From an uncultured Campylobacter sp. (lineage in GTDB: Bacteria; Campylobacterota; Campylobacteria; Campylobacterales; Campylobacteraceae): a stretch of 64,000 nucleotides of DNA. The notes beneath the pieces were generated by a model. It was not told the DNA's origin. It made no database searches and saw only the letters and a list, made by a program, of their open reading frames with translations. The stretch spans positions 50,653 through 114,652 of the forward strand of contig NZ_CALHVM010000067.1 of assembly GCF_938039205.1 (NCBI RefSeq), written 5' to 3'. Of this stretch, positions 1-8,491 are shown piece by piece (within the stretch, counting starts at the first letter, position 1; every line of letters begins with the position of its first letter). The position numbers were made by a program, and so were the translations under genes.

Positions 1-432
1 CACGAAAAAACGGCTACCGAGCTACTGGGAAGCTACGACGAAAAGCGCTGGAGCGAGTATCTTGTAACAGCCTCGGTTGTACAAAAAGAAGCCGCGAACG
101 AGGATGAGATGCCACTTGTGGCCTCCGTCATCCAAAACCGCCTAAAAAAGGGCATGAAGCTGCAGATGGACGGCACCCTAAACTACGGACTCTACTCGCA
201 CGAGACGGTCACGGCCGAGCGCATACGAAGCGACAAGAGTAAATTTAACACCTATCTAAACGAAGGCCTGCCGCCAAGTCCCGTCTGCACCGTGGGACTA
301 GCTGCGATAAGGGCGGCGATAAGGCCCGCGCAGAGCGAGTTTTTGTACTTCGTGCGCGATAAAAAGACGGGCAAGCATAAATTTAGCGTAACATACGATG
401 AGCATGTAGGCGCGATAAACTCCCAAAAATAG
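1..432 (+). CDS. mltG: Endolytic murein transglycosylase MltG (YceG-like), 3' part only
   Basis: The reading frame is open from base 1, so the gene begins before the window and only about 143 C-terminal residues are visible. The segment TASVVQKEA near visible residue 30 matches the MltG region carrying the catalytic Glu, followed by the family's ASVIQNRL and GMKLQMDGTLNYGL blocks and a downstream GLPPSPVC-like loop. Family members are inner-membrane enzymes that cut nascent glycan strands in the periplasm and set their length. The membrane anchor and LysM-like part lie outside the window. The gene ends 65 bp before icd, with a weak hairpin between, so the two are probably separate units. Confidence 0.9.
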   Translation, partial: HEKTATELLGSYDEKRWSEYLVTASVVQKEAANEDEMPLVASVIQNRLKKGMKLQMDGTLNYGLYSHETVTAERIRSDKSKFNTYLNEGLPPSPVCTVGLAAIRAAIRPAQSEFLYFVRDKKTGKHKFSVTYDEHVGAINSQK

Positions 433-433
433 C

Positions 434-450
434 GCGCCAAAAGGCGTTTT
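434..450 (+). terminator. Weak hairpin plus T run after mltG
   Basis: CGCC (435-438) pairs with GGCG (443-446) across an AAAA loop and is followed by TTTT. The 4-bp stem is short, so this is a weak candidate intrinsic terminator. Its position immediately after the mltG stop fits. Confidence 0.35.
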
Positions 451-497
451 AATATAAATTTGGATAATATTTTGCGAAATTTAATTAGGAGAAAAAG

Positions 498-2714
498 ATG
501 AGCGACATCGTCTATACTAGAACCGACGAATCACCGCTACTTGCTAGCTACTCGCTGTTTCCGATCCTGCAGGCGTTTTTGCGAGCGGGCGGCATAGAGA
601 TAGCCCAGGCCGACATAGGGCTGGCTGCGCGGATCATCGCCGCTTTTAGCGACAAGCTGCCGCCTGATCAACGCGTAAGCGATGATCTGGAGATGCTGCG
701 AAATTTGACGCAAGAAAAGCGCGCAAATATCATCAAGCTGCCAAATATCTCGGCAAGCTTGCCTCAGCTAAACGCCGCTATCACCGAGCTTTGCGCCAAA
801 GGCTACGATCTGCCGCCATGCCTGTCCGAGCCAAAAACGCCGGAGGAAAAAGATGCGGCCGCTAGATACGCCAAAGTGCTAGGAAGCGCGGTAAATCCCG
901 TGCTGCGCGAGGGCAACTCGGACCGCAGATGCGTCGGTGCGGTAAAACGCTACGCCCGCGAAAATCCGTACAAAATCATCCCTTTTGAAAAAGATAGCAA
1001 GACCGAAGTCGCCTATATGAAGGGCGGAGATTTTTACTCATCCGAGCGCTCGGTTAGCTTTGAAACGGATGAAAATTTACGCGTGGAGTTTATCTCAAAA
1101 AGCGGCAAAAAACGCGTGCTAAAAGAAAATTTAACGGTAGAAAAAGGCGACATAATCGACGCTAGCTTTATGAGCGCAAGTAAGCTAGACGCCTTTATAA
1201 AAGAGCAAATCGCGGACGCGAAGGCAAAAAATTTGCTCTTTAGCGTGCATCTAAAAGCTTCGATGATGAAAGTGAGCGATCCAGTGATTTTCGGGCATTT
1301 TGTGAAGATTTTTTTCGCGGAAGTTTTTGATGAGTTCGCAGACGAGCTAAAAAGCGTAAACGTCAGCGAAAACAACGGGCTAAAAGACCTTTTTGCCAGG
1401 ATTTTAAATTTGCCTCAAGCTACGCAGGAAAAAATCAAAGCCAAATTTGATGAAATTTACGCAAAGAGGCCGAATTTAGCGATGGTAAACTCGGCCGCAG
1501 GCGTTACAAATTTACACGTTCCTAGCGACGTTATCATCGACGCCTCGATGCCGGCGATGATAAAAAACGGCGGCAAAATGTGGGATAAAGAGGGCATAGC
1601 CAGGGAAACTAAAGCCGTGATACCGGATAAAACCTACGCTGTGGTTTACGAAGCCGCGATTGCGGATATCAAGGCAAACGGCGCGCTAGATCCCGCTAAA
1701 ATCGGCAGCGTCTCAAACGTAGGTCTAATGGCTAAAAAGGCCGAGGAGTACGGCAGTCACGATAAAACCTTTGTAATGAGCGAAGCGGGCGAGGCGCGCG
1801 TGCTAAACACCAAAGACGAAATTTTATTTAAATTTGAGCTAGAAAAGGGCGATATATTTAGGATGACGCAGGTTAAAGACGTCGCCGTGCGAAACTGGGT
1901 CGAGCTAGCGCTAAAACGCGCGAAAATCACGGGACAAAAGGCGATATTTTGGCTGGACAAAAACAGGGCTCACGACCGAGAAATCCTAAAAAAGGTAAGA
2001 GCGCAGCTAGCTAGCATGGATATGAGCGGGCTTGATATAGAGATATTGTCTCCTGCGACTGCTTGTAAAAAATCGCTTGAGATCATGAGGCGCGGCGAGG
2101 ACTGCATCAGCGTCACGGGCAACGTCTTGCGCGACTATCTGACCGATCTTTTTCCGATCTTGGAGCTTGAAACCAGCGCCAAGATGCTCTCTATCGTGCC
2201 GCTACTAGAGGGCGGAAGTATCTTTGAAACGGGAGCCGGAGGCAGCGCGCCAAGACTCGCCGAACAGCTGCTGGAGCAAAATCACCTAAGCTGGGATAGT
2301 TTGGGCGAGTTTTTGGCTCTGGGCGCTAGTCTTGAGCAGTTAGCCGGCTTTAAGCAAAGCCCTGAGGCGCAAATTTTAGCAGATACGCTAAACGCGGCCG
2401 TAGAGCGCTATCTAAAAGAAAACAAAGTTCCGCGGTTTGAAGTGGGGCAGCTAGATACGCGCACGAGCCATTTTTATATCGCGCTTTACTGGGCGATCGA
2501 GCTTGCCGCTAGCGGTACGCAGCTGGGCGATAAATTTAAACTCGCCGCCCAAAATCTCGCGCAAAACGAGAGCGCGATCGTGGCCGAAATAAACGCGGCG
2601 CAAGGACAAAAGGTCGATATCAGCGGATACTATAAGCCGGATGATAAAAAGGCGAGCGCGGCGATGAAGCCGAGCGCGACGTTTAATCAAATTTTACAAA
2701 ATCAAATTTTATAA
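498..2714 (+). CDS. icd: Isocitrate dehydrogenase, NADP-dependent, monomeric type (IDH-II)
   Basis: The 738-residue product has the length and N-terminal sequence (SDIVYTRTDESPLLAS) of the single-chain NADP isocitrate dehydrogenases, which are unrelated in size to the common dimeric enzyme of about 415 residues. It converts isocitrate to 2-oxoglutarate, CO2 and NADPH in the cytoplasm. Recognisable family blocks include NSDRRCVGAVKRYAR, VSLHLKASMMKVSDP-like sequence (here SVHLKASMMKVSDP) and GGSAPRLAEQL near residue 580. The ATG follows AGGAG at 487-491. mdh starts 12 bp after the stop, so the two are likely co-transcribed, and the product feeds OorDABC encoded just downstream. This enzyme type is the usual one in Campylobacter. 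Confidence 0.95.
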   Translation: MSDIVYTRTDESPLLASYSLFPILQAFLRAGGIEIAQADIGLAARIIAAFSDKLPPDQRVSDDLEMLRNLTQEKRANIIKLPNISASLPQLNAAITELCAKGYDLPPCLSEPKTPEEKDAAARYAKVLGSAVNPVLREGNSDRRCVGAVKRYARENPYKIIPFEKDSKTEVAYMKGGDFYSSERSVSFETDENLRVEFISKSGKKRVLKENLTVEKGDIIDASFMSASKLDAFIKEQIADAKAKNLLFSVHLKASMMKVSDPVIFGHFVKIFFAEVFDEFADELKSVNVSENNGLKDLFARILNLPQATQEKIKAKFDEIYAKRPNLAMVNSAAGVTNLHVPSDVIIDASMPAMIKNGGKMWDKEGIARETKAVIPDKTYAVVYEAAIADIKANGALDPAKIGSVSNVGLMAKKAEEYGSHDKTFVMSEAGEARVLNTKDEILFKFELEKGDIFRMTQVKDVAVRNWVELALKRAKITGQKAIFWLDKNRAHDREILKKVRAQLASMDMSGLDIEILSPATACKKSLEIMRRGEDCISVTGNVLRDYLTDLFPILELETSAKMLSIVPLLEGGSIFETGAGGSAPRLAEQLLEQNHLSWDSLGEFLALGASLEQLAGFKQSPEAQILADTLNAAVERYLKENKVPRFEVGQLDTRTSHFYIALYWAIELAASGTQLGDKFKLAAQNLAQNESAIVAEINAAQGQKVDISGYYKPDDKKASAAMKPSATFNQILQNQIL

Positions 2715-2726
2715 AAAAGGAAAAAA

Positions 2727-3614
2727 ATGAAAATTTCAGTTATCGGAGCCGGAAACGTAGGCGCGAGTGCGGCTAGCGCTATTTTGCTAAGAGGCATCGC
2801 AGACGATATTGCGCTAGTCGATATTTTTGGCGACGTGGCGCGCGCAAAGGCGATCGACCTATCTCAGAGCGCGGCGGTTTTCGGTCTGGATGTTAGCGTT
2901 GCCGGCGGGGATGATTTTGAGCTAGTTAAGGATAGTGACATCGTGGTCGTGACCGCCGGAAGCCCTAGAAAAGAGGGGCAGACTAGAGAAGATCTGCTGC
3001 TAAAAAACGCAGGCATCGTAAAAGGTACGGTGGAAAAAATCGCCAAATTTGCCCCAAATAGCGTCATCATAAACGTAACAAATCCGCTTGACGCGCTCAC
3101 GTATCTAGTCTATAAAACGAGCGGTTTTGATAAAAGTAGGATACTAGGTATGGCTGGCGAACTAGACTCTGCGCGCCTAAAATACGAGATATCTCAAAAA
3201 ACTGGACTAAAAAACAGCGCATTTAGCGCGCATATCATAGGCTCTCATAACGACGATATGGTGGCGCTACAAAGTAACGTGAGCGTGGATCTGGGCGGCG
3301 AATTTGACGCGGTAGCGCAGGAGGCAAAAACTGGCGGCGCAAAGATAGTTAAGCTACTTGGCACGTCGGCATACTACGCTCCGGGCGCGGCTGCGGCTAA
3401 AATGTGCGAGGCGATAAAAACCGGCAGCGAGCAGTGGCTAAGCTGCTGCGTGATAGAGGGCGAGTGCGCAGGCGGCAGACTCGTTAAGCTAGGCAATGGC
3501 GGCGTGCGCGAGATCAAGCAACCAAGCGCGGAGGAAAAAGCAGCGCTTGAAAAAGGCGAATCGCAAACGGCTGCAAATATCAAATTTCTAAAAGAAAGCG
3601 GGGTAATCGCGTAG
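2727..3614 (+). CDS. mdh: Malate dehydrogenase (LDH/MDH superfamily)
   Basis: The 295-residue product begins with a Rossmann dinucleotide loop (GAGNVGASAA), has the NVTNPLDAL block, the GMAGELDSARL block containing the substrate-binding region, and a GSHNDDMV segment that supplies the catalytic His in place of the more usual GGHGD motif. It interconverts malate and oxaloacetate with NAD. It lies 12 bp after icd behind AAAAAGGAAAAAA and is probably in the same transcript. At 295 residues it is slightly shorter than most family members (about 300-315) but looks complete. A lactate dehydrogenase assignment is less likely given the icd/oor context. Confidence 0.9.
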   Translation: MKISVIGAGNVGASAASAILLRGIADDIALVDIFGDVARAKAIDLSQSAAVFGLDVSVAGGDDFELVKDSDIVVVTAGSPRKEGQTREDLLLKNAGIVKGTVEKIAKFAPNSVIINVTNPLDALTYLVYKTSGFDKSRILGMAGELDSARLKYEISQKTGLKNSAFSAHIIGSHNDDMVALQSNVSVDLGGEFDAVAQEAKTGGAKIVKLLGTSAYYAPGAAAAKMCEAIKTGSEQWLSCCVIEGECAGGRLVKLGNGGVREIKQPSAEEKAALEKGESQTAANIKFLKESGVIA

Positions 3615-3617
3615 CCG

Positions 3618-4340
3618 ATGCTTGTAAATTATAAAATTAAAATTTACGCCCTGTTTTTAGCGGCTTTTATGTCGGGGTGCGCTAACGTTTCGTCAGGCAC
3701 TCCCAAAAATACGATGTTAACGAAGCAAAGTAAAACCCAAGCTACTACTTCGCTAGAAAAGGATAAAATCCAAAATTGGGGAAGCAAGACATTTCATGGT
3801 AAAACCGGCGACCGACTCGACGCAAAAGAAACGGCCCTGCTAAATCTCCTGCAAGGATATATAGGTAAAAGAGACGGCGGCGACTGCTCGGGCTTTGTGA
3901 CGCTTATAAATAAAAAATTTAATCGAGACTTTTTTGACGAAAAAGAGCTTGATAAATTTTACACCAAGCACGGTCTAAAAAGCGAGGCTATGTTTAAGCT
4001 TTACGAGAGTAAAAATCTGATCGCCTTTGACGATCCGAAGGTTGGAGATTTAGTATTTTTCAACAACACGACTAGAAGCACGAAAAATAACAAAAAAGCA
4101 AAAATCGTCACTCATGTAGGCATAGTAAGTAGCGTAGAAAAAGATGGCACGGTTGGCTTTACGCATAACTCGAGAGGCAAAAATGCGGTGGATTTTATGA
4201 ATCTAAAAAATAAAAACACGCGTAAAAAAGGCAACAAAGAGCTAAACTCCTATGTCGTATCTTGCAAAAATAACAATACGTCGTGTCTTGCGTCAAATAG
4301 ATTTGCGGGATTTGGCAAAGCCAGCGTAAGGAGAAACTAA
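3618..4340 (+). CDS. NlpC/P60-family lipoprotein (probable peptidoglycan hydrolase)
   Basis: The 240-residue product starts with a short lipoprotein signal ending in FMSGC (Cys21), then a Lys/Thr/Ser-rich linker, then a CHAP/NlpC-type papain-like domain. GGDCSGFV gives the likely nucleophile Cys90, VTHVGIV gives His166, and FTHNSRG gives a third polar residue His183. Family members cleave stem peptides in the cell wall. The ATG is only 3 bp after the mdh stop, which suggests co-transcription, though no good Shine-Dalgarno sequence is present. In C. jejuni this position between mdh and oorD is occupied by sucCD. The specific bond cut cannot be told from sequence. Confidence 0.8.
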   Translation: MLVNYKIKIYALFLAAFMSGCANVSSGTPKNTMLTKQSKTQATTSLEKDKIQNWGSKTFHGKTGDRLDAKETALLNLLQGYIGKRDGGDCSGFVTLINKKFNRDFFDEKELDKFYTKHGLKSEAMFKLYESKNLIAFDDPKVGDLVFFNNTTRSTKNNKKAKIVTHVGIVSSVEKDGTVGFTHNSRGKNAVDFMNLKNKNTRKKGNKELNSYVVSCKNNNTSCLASNRFAGFGKASVRRN

Positions 4341-4582
4341 GTTTAACCGATTTTTGCTTATCGCTTCAAATTTACCGCCGTATCCGTATAAATTCGTCAT
4401 CAAATTTACGGATCAGCGGCGATAAATTTGACTTCTAAAATTACTCTATGCCAAATTTACAGCAATATCCCCAAAAATCACAAAACATCCGCGCTGACGT
4501 TTCAAATTTGCTCGCTTTTATGCAAAAAATCTTCAAATTTTACTCTACCGCACGCTTTAAATACCAAATTTAACTTAAATGC

Positions 4583-4588
4583 TATAAA
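4583..4588 (+). promoter_or_regulatory. Candidate -10 box upstream of oorD
   Basis: GCTATAAAAT at 4581-4590 resembles a Campylobacter sigma70 -10 element, 36 bp before the oorD ATG. The 283-bp gap between the lipoprotein gene and oorD supports a separate promoter. Start-site data are absent. Confidence 0.35.
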
Positions 4589-4623
4589 ATTATCGTTACT
4601 AGTTAAATTTGATAAGGAAAAAT

Positions 4624-4935
4624 ATGCTGATACGAAACGGCGTCCCCGTCTGGGTCGATATCTCGCGCTGCAAAGCGTGCGATATCTGCGTGAGCCGCTG
4701 TCCTGCGGGCGTGCTGGCGATGACCGTAGAGCCGCGCGCTGTCCTAGGTAAAACGATCGAAGTGGTGCATCCGGAGGCCTGTATCGGGTGCCGCGAGTGC
4801 GAGCTGCACTGCCCCGATTTTGCGATTTACGTAGCGGAGAAGGGGTTTAAATTCGCCAAACTAACCGCCGAAAGTAAAGAGCGCGCTACCGCCGTAAAAG
4901 AGAATAAATTTGAAAAATTAGAGGCGGAGCAATGA
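4624..4935 (+). CDS. oorD: 2-oxoglutarate:acceptor oxidoreductase, delta subunit (ferredoxin-like)
   Basis: This 103-residue protein carries two CxxCxxCxxxC clusters, Cys16/19/22/26 and Cys53/56/59/63, typical of two [4Fe-4S] centres that pass electrons out of the OOR complex. I chose the ATG at 4624 because AAGGA lies at 4614-4618; the frame is also open to a TTG at 4609, but that TTG overlaps the ribosome-binding site. The stop overlaps the oorA start by 4 bp (ATGA), indicating translational coupling. It is the first gene of the oorDABC operon, in the same order as in C. jejuni. Confidence 0.92.
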   Translation: MLIRNGVPVWVDISRCKACDICVSRCPAGVLAMTVEPRAVLGKTIEVVHPEACIGCRECELHCPDFAIYVAEKGFKFAKLTAESKERATAVKENKFEKLEAEQ

Positions 4936-6092
4936 GCGAGTTTTTAAATAATAACGGCGGCAAAAGAGAAATCATCGCTAGCGGTAATGAGCTGGTCGCG
5001 CTTGCGGCGGTGGAGTGCGGGTGCAACTTTTTCGGCGGTTATCCGATCACGCCAAGCAGCGAGATCGCGCACGAGTTAAGTGTGCTGCTGCCAAAGCACG
5101 GCGGTAAATTTATCCAGATGGAGGACGAGATCGCGGGCATCTCGGTGGCGCTTGGAGCCTCGATGAGCGGGGCAAAGGCGATGACTGCAAGCTCGGGTCC
5201 CGGTATCTCGCTAAAGGCCGAGCAGATCGGGCTCGGCTTTATCGCGGAGGTGCCGCTGGTGATCGTAAACGTCATGCGCGGCGGGCCTAGTACGGGTTTG
5301 CCTACCCGCGTGGCGCAGGGCGATCTACTGCAGGCGAAAAACCCGACTCACGGCGACGTAAACAGCATCGTTATCGCGCCCTCAAGCCTAGAGGAGTGCT
5401 ATACGCAGACCGTTCGCGCGTTTAATCTCGCCGAGCGGTTCATGACGCCCGTGTTTTTGTTGCTGGATGAGACGATCGGACACATGCATGCAAAGGCCGT
5501 GCTGCCGCAGATCGGCGAGCTAGAGATCTACTCGCGCAGGCAGTTTGAGGGTGACCCTGCGGACTACCGCCCATACAAAGCAGCTCCCGACGAACCGGCT
5601 ACGCTAAATAAATTTTTCGGCGGTTACCGCTATCACATTACGGGCCTACATCACGGCGAGACGGGCTTTCCAACTGAAGACGGCGCTGTCGTGGACTACA
5701 ACATCAAGCGCCTTTTTAACAAAATAAATGCGCACGCGCACGAGCTTGAGCTTTGGGAGGAGTTTATGCTTGAGGACGCGGATATTTGCATTATAGCATT
5801 TGGCTCCGTGGCTCGCGCAGCAAAGGAAGCGGTGCTAAATTTACGCGAAAAAAGCATAAAAGTAGGGCTTTTTAAACCTATCACACTATTTCCGACGCCA
5901 AGTGCGAAACTACGAGAAATCTCGGCTAAATTTAGCAAAATTTTGATCTGCGAGTTAAATTTGGGCCAGTATACGGGAGAGATAATCAAAGTCACGCTAA
6001 GAGATGACTTTAAAACGCTGCTAAAAGCCAACGGTCGTCCGATCAGCCCGCAAGAAATCGCGCAAAAAATAGGAGAATTCGATGGCATTTAA
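4932..6092 (+). CDS. oorA: 2-oxoglutarate:acceptor oxidoreductase, alpha subunit
   Basis: The 386-residue product has the pyrimidine-binding domain of 2-oxoacid:ferredoxin oxidoreductases (GGYPITPSSEIAHEL near residue 36, QMEDEIAG, SSGPGISLK) followed by the C-terminal domain II with a transketolase-C-like fold. With OorB it forms the thiamine-diphosphate site that oxidatively decarboxylates 2-oxoglutarate to succinyl-CoA, passing electrons to ferredoxin or flavodoxin rather than NAD. It overlaps oorD by 4 bp and oorB by 11 bp, so the complex is translationally coupled. The OOR complex replaces 2-oxoglutarate dehydrogenase in this lineage and is oxygen-sensitive. Confidence 0.93.
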   Translation: MSEFLNNNGGKREIIASGNELVALAAVECGCNFFGGYPITPSSEIAHELSVLLPKHGGKFIQMEDEIAGISVALGASMSGAKAMTASSGPGISLKAEQIGLGFIAEVPLVIVNVMRGGPSTGLPTRVAQGDLLQAKNPTHGDVNSIVIAPSSLEECYTQTVRAFNLAERFMTPVFLLLDETIGHMHAKAVLPQIGELEIYSRRQFEGDPADYRPYKAAPDEPATLNKFFGGYRYHITGLHHGETGFPTEDGAVVDYNIKRLFNKINAHAHELELWEEFMLEDADICIIAFGSVARAAKEAVLNLREKSIKVGLFKPITLFPTPSAKLREISAKFSKILICELNLGQYTGEIIKVTLRDDFKTLLKANGRPISPQEIAQKIGEFDGI

Positions 6093-6927
6093 CTACGACA
6101 ACTACCTACGCACGGACAAAATGCCGACTCTGTGGTGCTGGGGCTGCGGCGACGGTGTGATACTAAAGGCGCTAATCCGCGCGATCGACAAGCTTGGCTG
6201 GGATATGAACGACGTATGCGTGGTTTCGGGCATCGGCTGCTCGGGGCGCTTTAGCTCATATATCAACTGCAACACCGTCCACACCACGCACGGGCGCGCG
6301 ATCGCCTATGCTACGGGTATCAAGCTAGCAAACCCGGACAAACACGTCATCGTGGTAACCGGCGACGGCGACGGACTCGCAATAGGGGGCAATCACACGA
6401 TCCACGGATGCCGCAGAAATATAAATTTAAACCACGTTTTGATAAATAACTTCATATACGGGCTAACGAACTCCCAAACCAGTCCGACCACGCCGACGGG
6501 TTTTTGGACGGTGACGGCGCAGTACGGCAATGTCGATCCGAATTTCGACGCGTGCAAGCTCGCGACCGCAGCAGGAGCGACCTTTGTAGCGCGCAGCAGC
6601 GTGATAGAGCCGGCGAAGCTGGAAAAGATATTTGCCGAGGGCTTCGAGCACGACGGGTATAGCTTTTTTGACGTATTTTCAAACTGTCACATAAACCTGG
6701 GCCGCAAAAACAAAATGAGCCAAGCTACGCAGATGCTAGAGTGGATAGACGGTCGCACGGTAAGCAAGGCTAAATTTGACGCGATGAGCGAGGATGAGCG
6801 AGAGGGTAAATTTCCTCTCGGAGTACTGCATAAAGATGAGTCGCGCATGGAGTACACCAAGGCCTACGACATGGTGATAAAAGCCGCTAGAGACGGCGAA
6901 AAAATCGATTTTGGAGCGCTAAAATGA
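6082..6927 (+). CDS. oorB: 2-oxoglutarate:acceptor oxidoreductase, beta subunit (TPP-binding)
   Basis: The 281-residue product contains the CWGCGDG segment (Cys19, Cys22) and Cys53 used for a [4Fe-4S] cluster in this family, and the thiamine-diphosphate/Mg motif GDGDG at residues 94-98 followed by NNFIYGLT. It is the TPP-binding half of the OOR catalytic core with OorA. It overlaps oorA by 11 bp and oorC by 4 bp (ATGA). The motifs could also fit a pyruvate-type enzyme, but the dABC order, the icd/mdh neighbours and similarity to the C. jejuni operon make 2-oxoglutarate the likely substrate. Confidence 0.93.
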   Translation: MAFNYDNYLRTDKMPTLWCWGCGDGVILKALIRAIDKLGWDMNDVCVVSGIGCSGRFSSYINCNTVHTTHGRAIAYATGIKLANPDKHVIVVTGDGDGLAIGGNHTIHGCRRNINLNHVLINNFIYGLTNSQTSPTTPTGFWTVTAQYGNVDPNFDACKLATAAGATFVARSSVIEPAKLEKIFAEGFEHDGYSFFDVFSNCHINLGRKNKMSQATQMLEWIDGRTVSKAKFDAMSEDEREGKFPLGVLHKDESRMEYTKAYDMVIKAARDGEKIDFGALK

Positions 6928-7484
6928 AAAGGCAGTTAAGATTTGTCGGAGTGGGCGGACAGGGCGTGATACTGGCCGGCGAAATTTTAGCCGCGGCCAA
7001 GATCGAGGAGGGCGGATACGGCGTCAAGGCCTCGACCTACACCTCGCAGGTACGCGGCGGGCCGACGAAGGTCGATATTATTTTGAGCGAGCGCGAGATA
7101 TTTTACCCGTACGCAAACGAGGGCGAGATCGAGTTCATGCTCGCTACCGCGCAGGTTAGCTTCGAGCAGTTTAAAGACGGCGTGAGAGAGGGCGGCATCA
7201 TCGTCGTGGAGCCAAATTTGGTACACGCTAGCGACGAGGATAAAAAACGGTGGAAGATCTACGAAATACCCATTATCTCCATCGCTAAAGACGAAGTGGG
7301 CAACGTAATAACCCAAAGCGTCGTCGCGCTCGCAGTCGCCGTGCAGATGAGCGGCTGTCTGGATACCGAGCTAGTTAAACGCGTAATGCTCTCAAAAGTG
7401 CCTAAAAAAGTCTACGCCGAGAACGAAAAAGCCTACGAGCTGGGGCTCAAATACGCTAAAATTTGCATAGAAAACGGCAAATAA
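6924..7484 (+). CDS. oorC: 2-oxoglutarate:acceptor oxidoreductase, gamma subunit
   Basis: The 186-residue product is the small gamma-type domain of 2-oxoacid oxidoreductases, with the characteristic GVGGQGVILAGE loop at residues 9-20 and the TSQVRGGPTKVDI block. It completes the OOR heterotetramer. It overlaps oorB by 4 bp. The operon seems to end here, since an 82-bp spacer with its own -10 element separates it from the flavodoxin gene. Confidence 0.93.
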   Translation: MKRQLRFVGVGGQGVILAGEILAAAKIEEGGYGVKASTYTSQVRGGPTKVDIILSEREIFYPYANEGEIEFMLATAQVSFEQFKDGVREGGIIVVEPNLVHASDEDKKRWKIYEIPIISIAKDEVGNVITQSVVALAVAVQMSGCLDTELVKRVMLSKVPKKVYAENEKAYELGLKYAKICIENGK

Positions 7485-7524
7485 AAGCGTGATTTGAAAT
7501 AAGATAAATTAAGTATCATTTCGT

Positions 7525-7530
7525 TATAAT
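7525..7530 (+). promoter_or_regulatory. -10 element (TATAAT) of the flavodoxin gene
   Basis: TTATAAT in the oorC-fldA spacer is a consensus sigma70 -10 box, 36 bp before the ATG, with AAGGAG at 7555-7560 as the ribosome-binding site. No clear -35 is seen, which is normal for Campylobacter promoters. fldA can therefore probably be transcribed independently of oorDABC. Confidence 0.55.
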
Positions 7531-7566
7531 TCAGACATTAATTTATCTAATTTTAAGGAGAACACA

Positions 7567-8058
7567 ATGAGCATTGGGATTTTTTACACGACGACAAAGG
7601 GGCACACAAAGAGCGCGTGCGAGTATCTAGCGGGCAAAATAGGAGCACAGCTAGTTGATGTAAAGAGCGCTGGGGCGGAGGATTTTGCTAAATTTGACGT
7701 TATCATCGTGGCGGCACCTAGCTACGGCGACGGCGAGTTGCAGTTTGATTGGGCGGAGAAACTGCCGCTTTTAAAAGCGGGAAGCAAAGGCAAAAAAGCC
7801 GCCATCGTAGCCGTGGGTAATCAAGCCAACCATCCGCAAACTCTTTTTAGCGGCGCGGTGGATTTCCTGCCGTATCTAAAAGATGCGCAAATCTTTGGCG
7901 CTAGCGACGTGGACGGATATAAATTTAACCACTCTGCGTTTTTCATTAACGGTAAATTCGCAGGCCTAGCTCTAGACGTCAAGGGCGATGAAAACTACGC
8001 AAAACGCATCGACAAATGGGTCGAGGAAAATAAGCCTACTATCTTAAATTTATTCTGA
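7567..8058 (+). CDS. fldA: Flavodoxin, long-chain type
   Basis: The 163-residue product has the length of a long-chain flavodoxin and the fold's FMN contacts: a phosphate loop near residues 8-14 (TTTKGHT), the first isoalloxazine loop (APSYGDGELQ) and a GNQANHP segment. Flavodoxin is the electron acceptor for 2-oxoacid oxidoreductases in Helicobacter and Campylobacter, and the gene lies 82 bp after oorC, which fits that role. The phosphate loop departs from the usual S/T-x-T-G-x-T by having Lys at the third position. It ends 8 bp before a strong terminator. Confidence 0.88.
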   Translation: MSIGIFYTTTKGHTKSACEYLAGKIGAQLVDVKSAGAEDFAKFDVIIVAAPSYGDGELQFDWAEKLPLLKAGSKGKKAAIVAVGNQANHPQTLFSGAVDFLPYLKDAQIFGASDVDGYKFNHSAFFINGKFAGLALDVKGDENYAKRIDKWVEENKPTILNLF

Positions 8059-8066
8059 TTTTCTTG

Positions 8067-8100
8067 CCGCCTTGCCTAAAACGGACAAGGCGGATTTTTT
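8067..8100 (+). terminator. Intrinsic terminator after fldA
   Basis: CCGCCTTG (8067-8074) pairs perfectly with CAAGGCGG (8086-8093) across an 11-nt loop and is followed by ATTTTTT. This is a textbook rho-independent terminator directly after the flavodoxin stop. Confidence 0.9.
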
Positions 8101-8451
8101 ATACTTGATGCAGCAACGGCGGCATAGTTTGCACTCCCCCTCTTTTTTGTCTGATTTCAGTTTGCGTATAAATTTAACTTGCAGTAACGGCAAAATAACG
8201 CCTGGTACGGTAAAATCCCAAATAAGCTCAAACGGTGCAAACGGGCTATTTTGCAAAAAAAACAAAAAACTCGTATGCGTTAAATTTGCTCGATATTTTT
8301 AAATTTAGATTTTATGTAAGCAAGTAAATTTAACCTTTAACCGTGTTGCCGCATCCTAAAATCCAGCTAAATTTAGGCGGTAAAAGCTCGGTATATTTTT
8401 CGCATTTATAACGGTTAATTCAAAATTAAAAGCTTATAAATTTAAAGAGTA

Positions 8452-8487
8452 ATAAAAACTGGGCCAAATTTAGCCCCTTTTAGTTTT
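8452..8487 (-). terminator. Terminator of the decayed DUF4214 gene
   Basis: On the minus strand AAAACT pairs with AGTTTT and an inner GGGC pairs with GCCC, followed by a T run (the A run at 8454-8458 on the plus strand). It lies within 5-40 bp of the final stop of the decayed gene at 8492. Confidence 0.6.
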
Positions 8488-8491
8488 AAGT

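Noticed and set aside
4428..4751. Plus-strand frame overlapping the start of oorD
   Set aside because: It runs out of frame through the ferredoxin-like oorD gene and shows no family features; oorD has the proper start and motifs.
8050..8265. Minus-strand frame with a Cys-rich segment (CKLCRRCC) opposite the fldA terminator
   Set aside because: It begins at a TTG with no ribosome-binding site, runs through the fldA terminator hairpin, and has no recognisable family.
8072..8302. Plus-strand frame after fldA
   Set aside because: It starts inside the terminator stem and encodes no recognisable domain.
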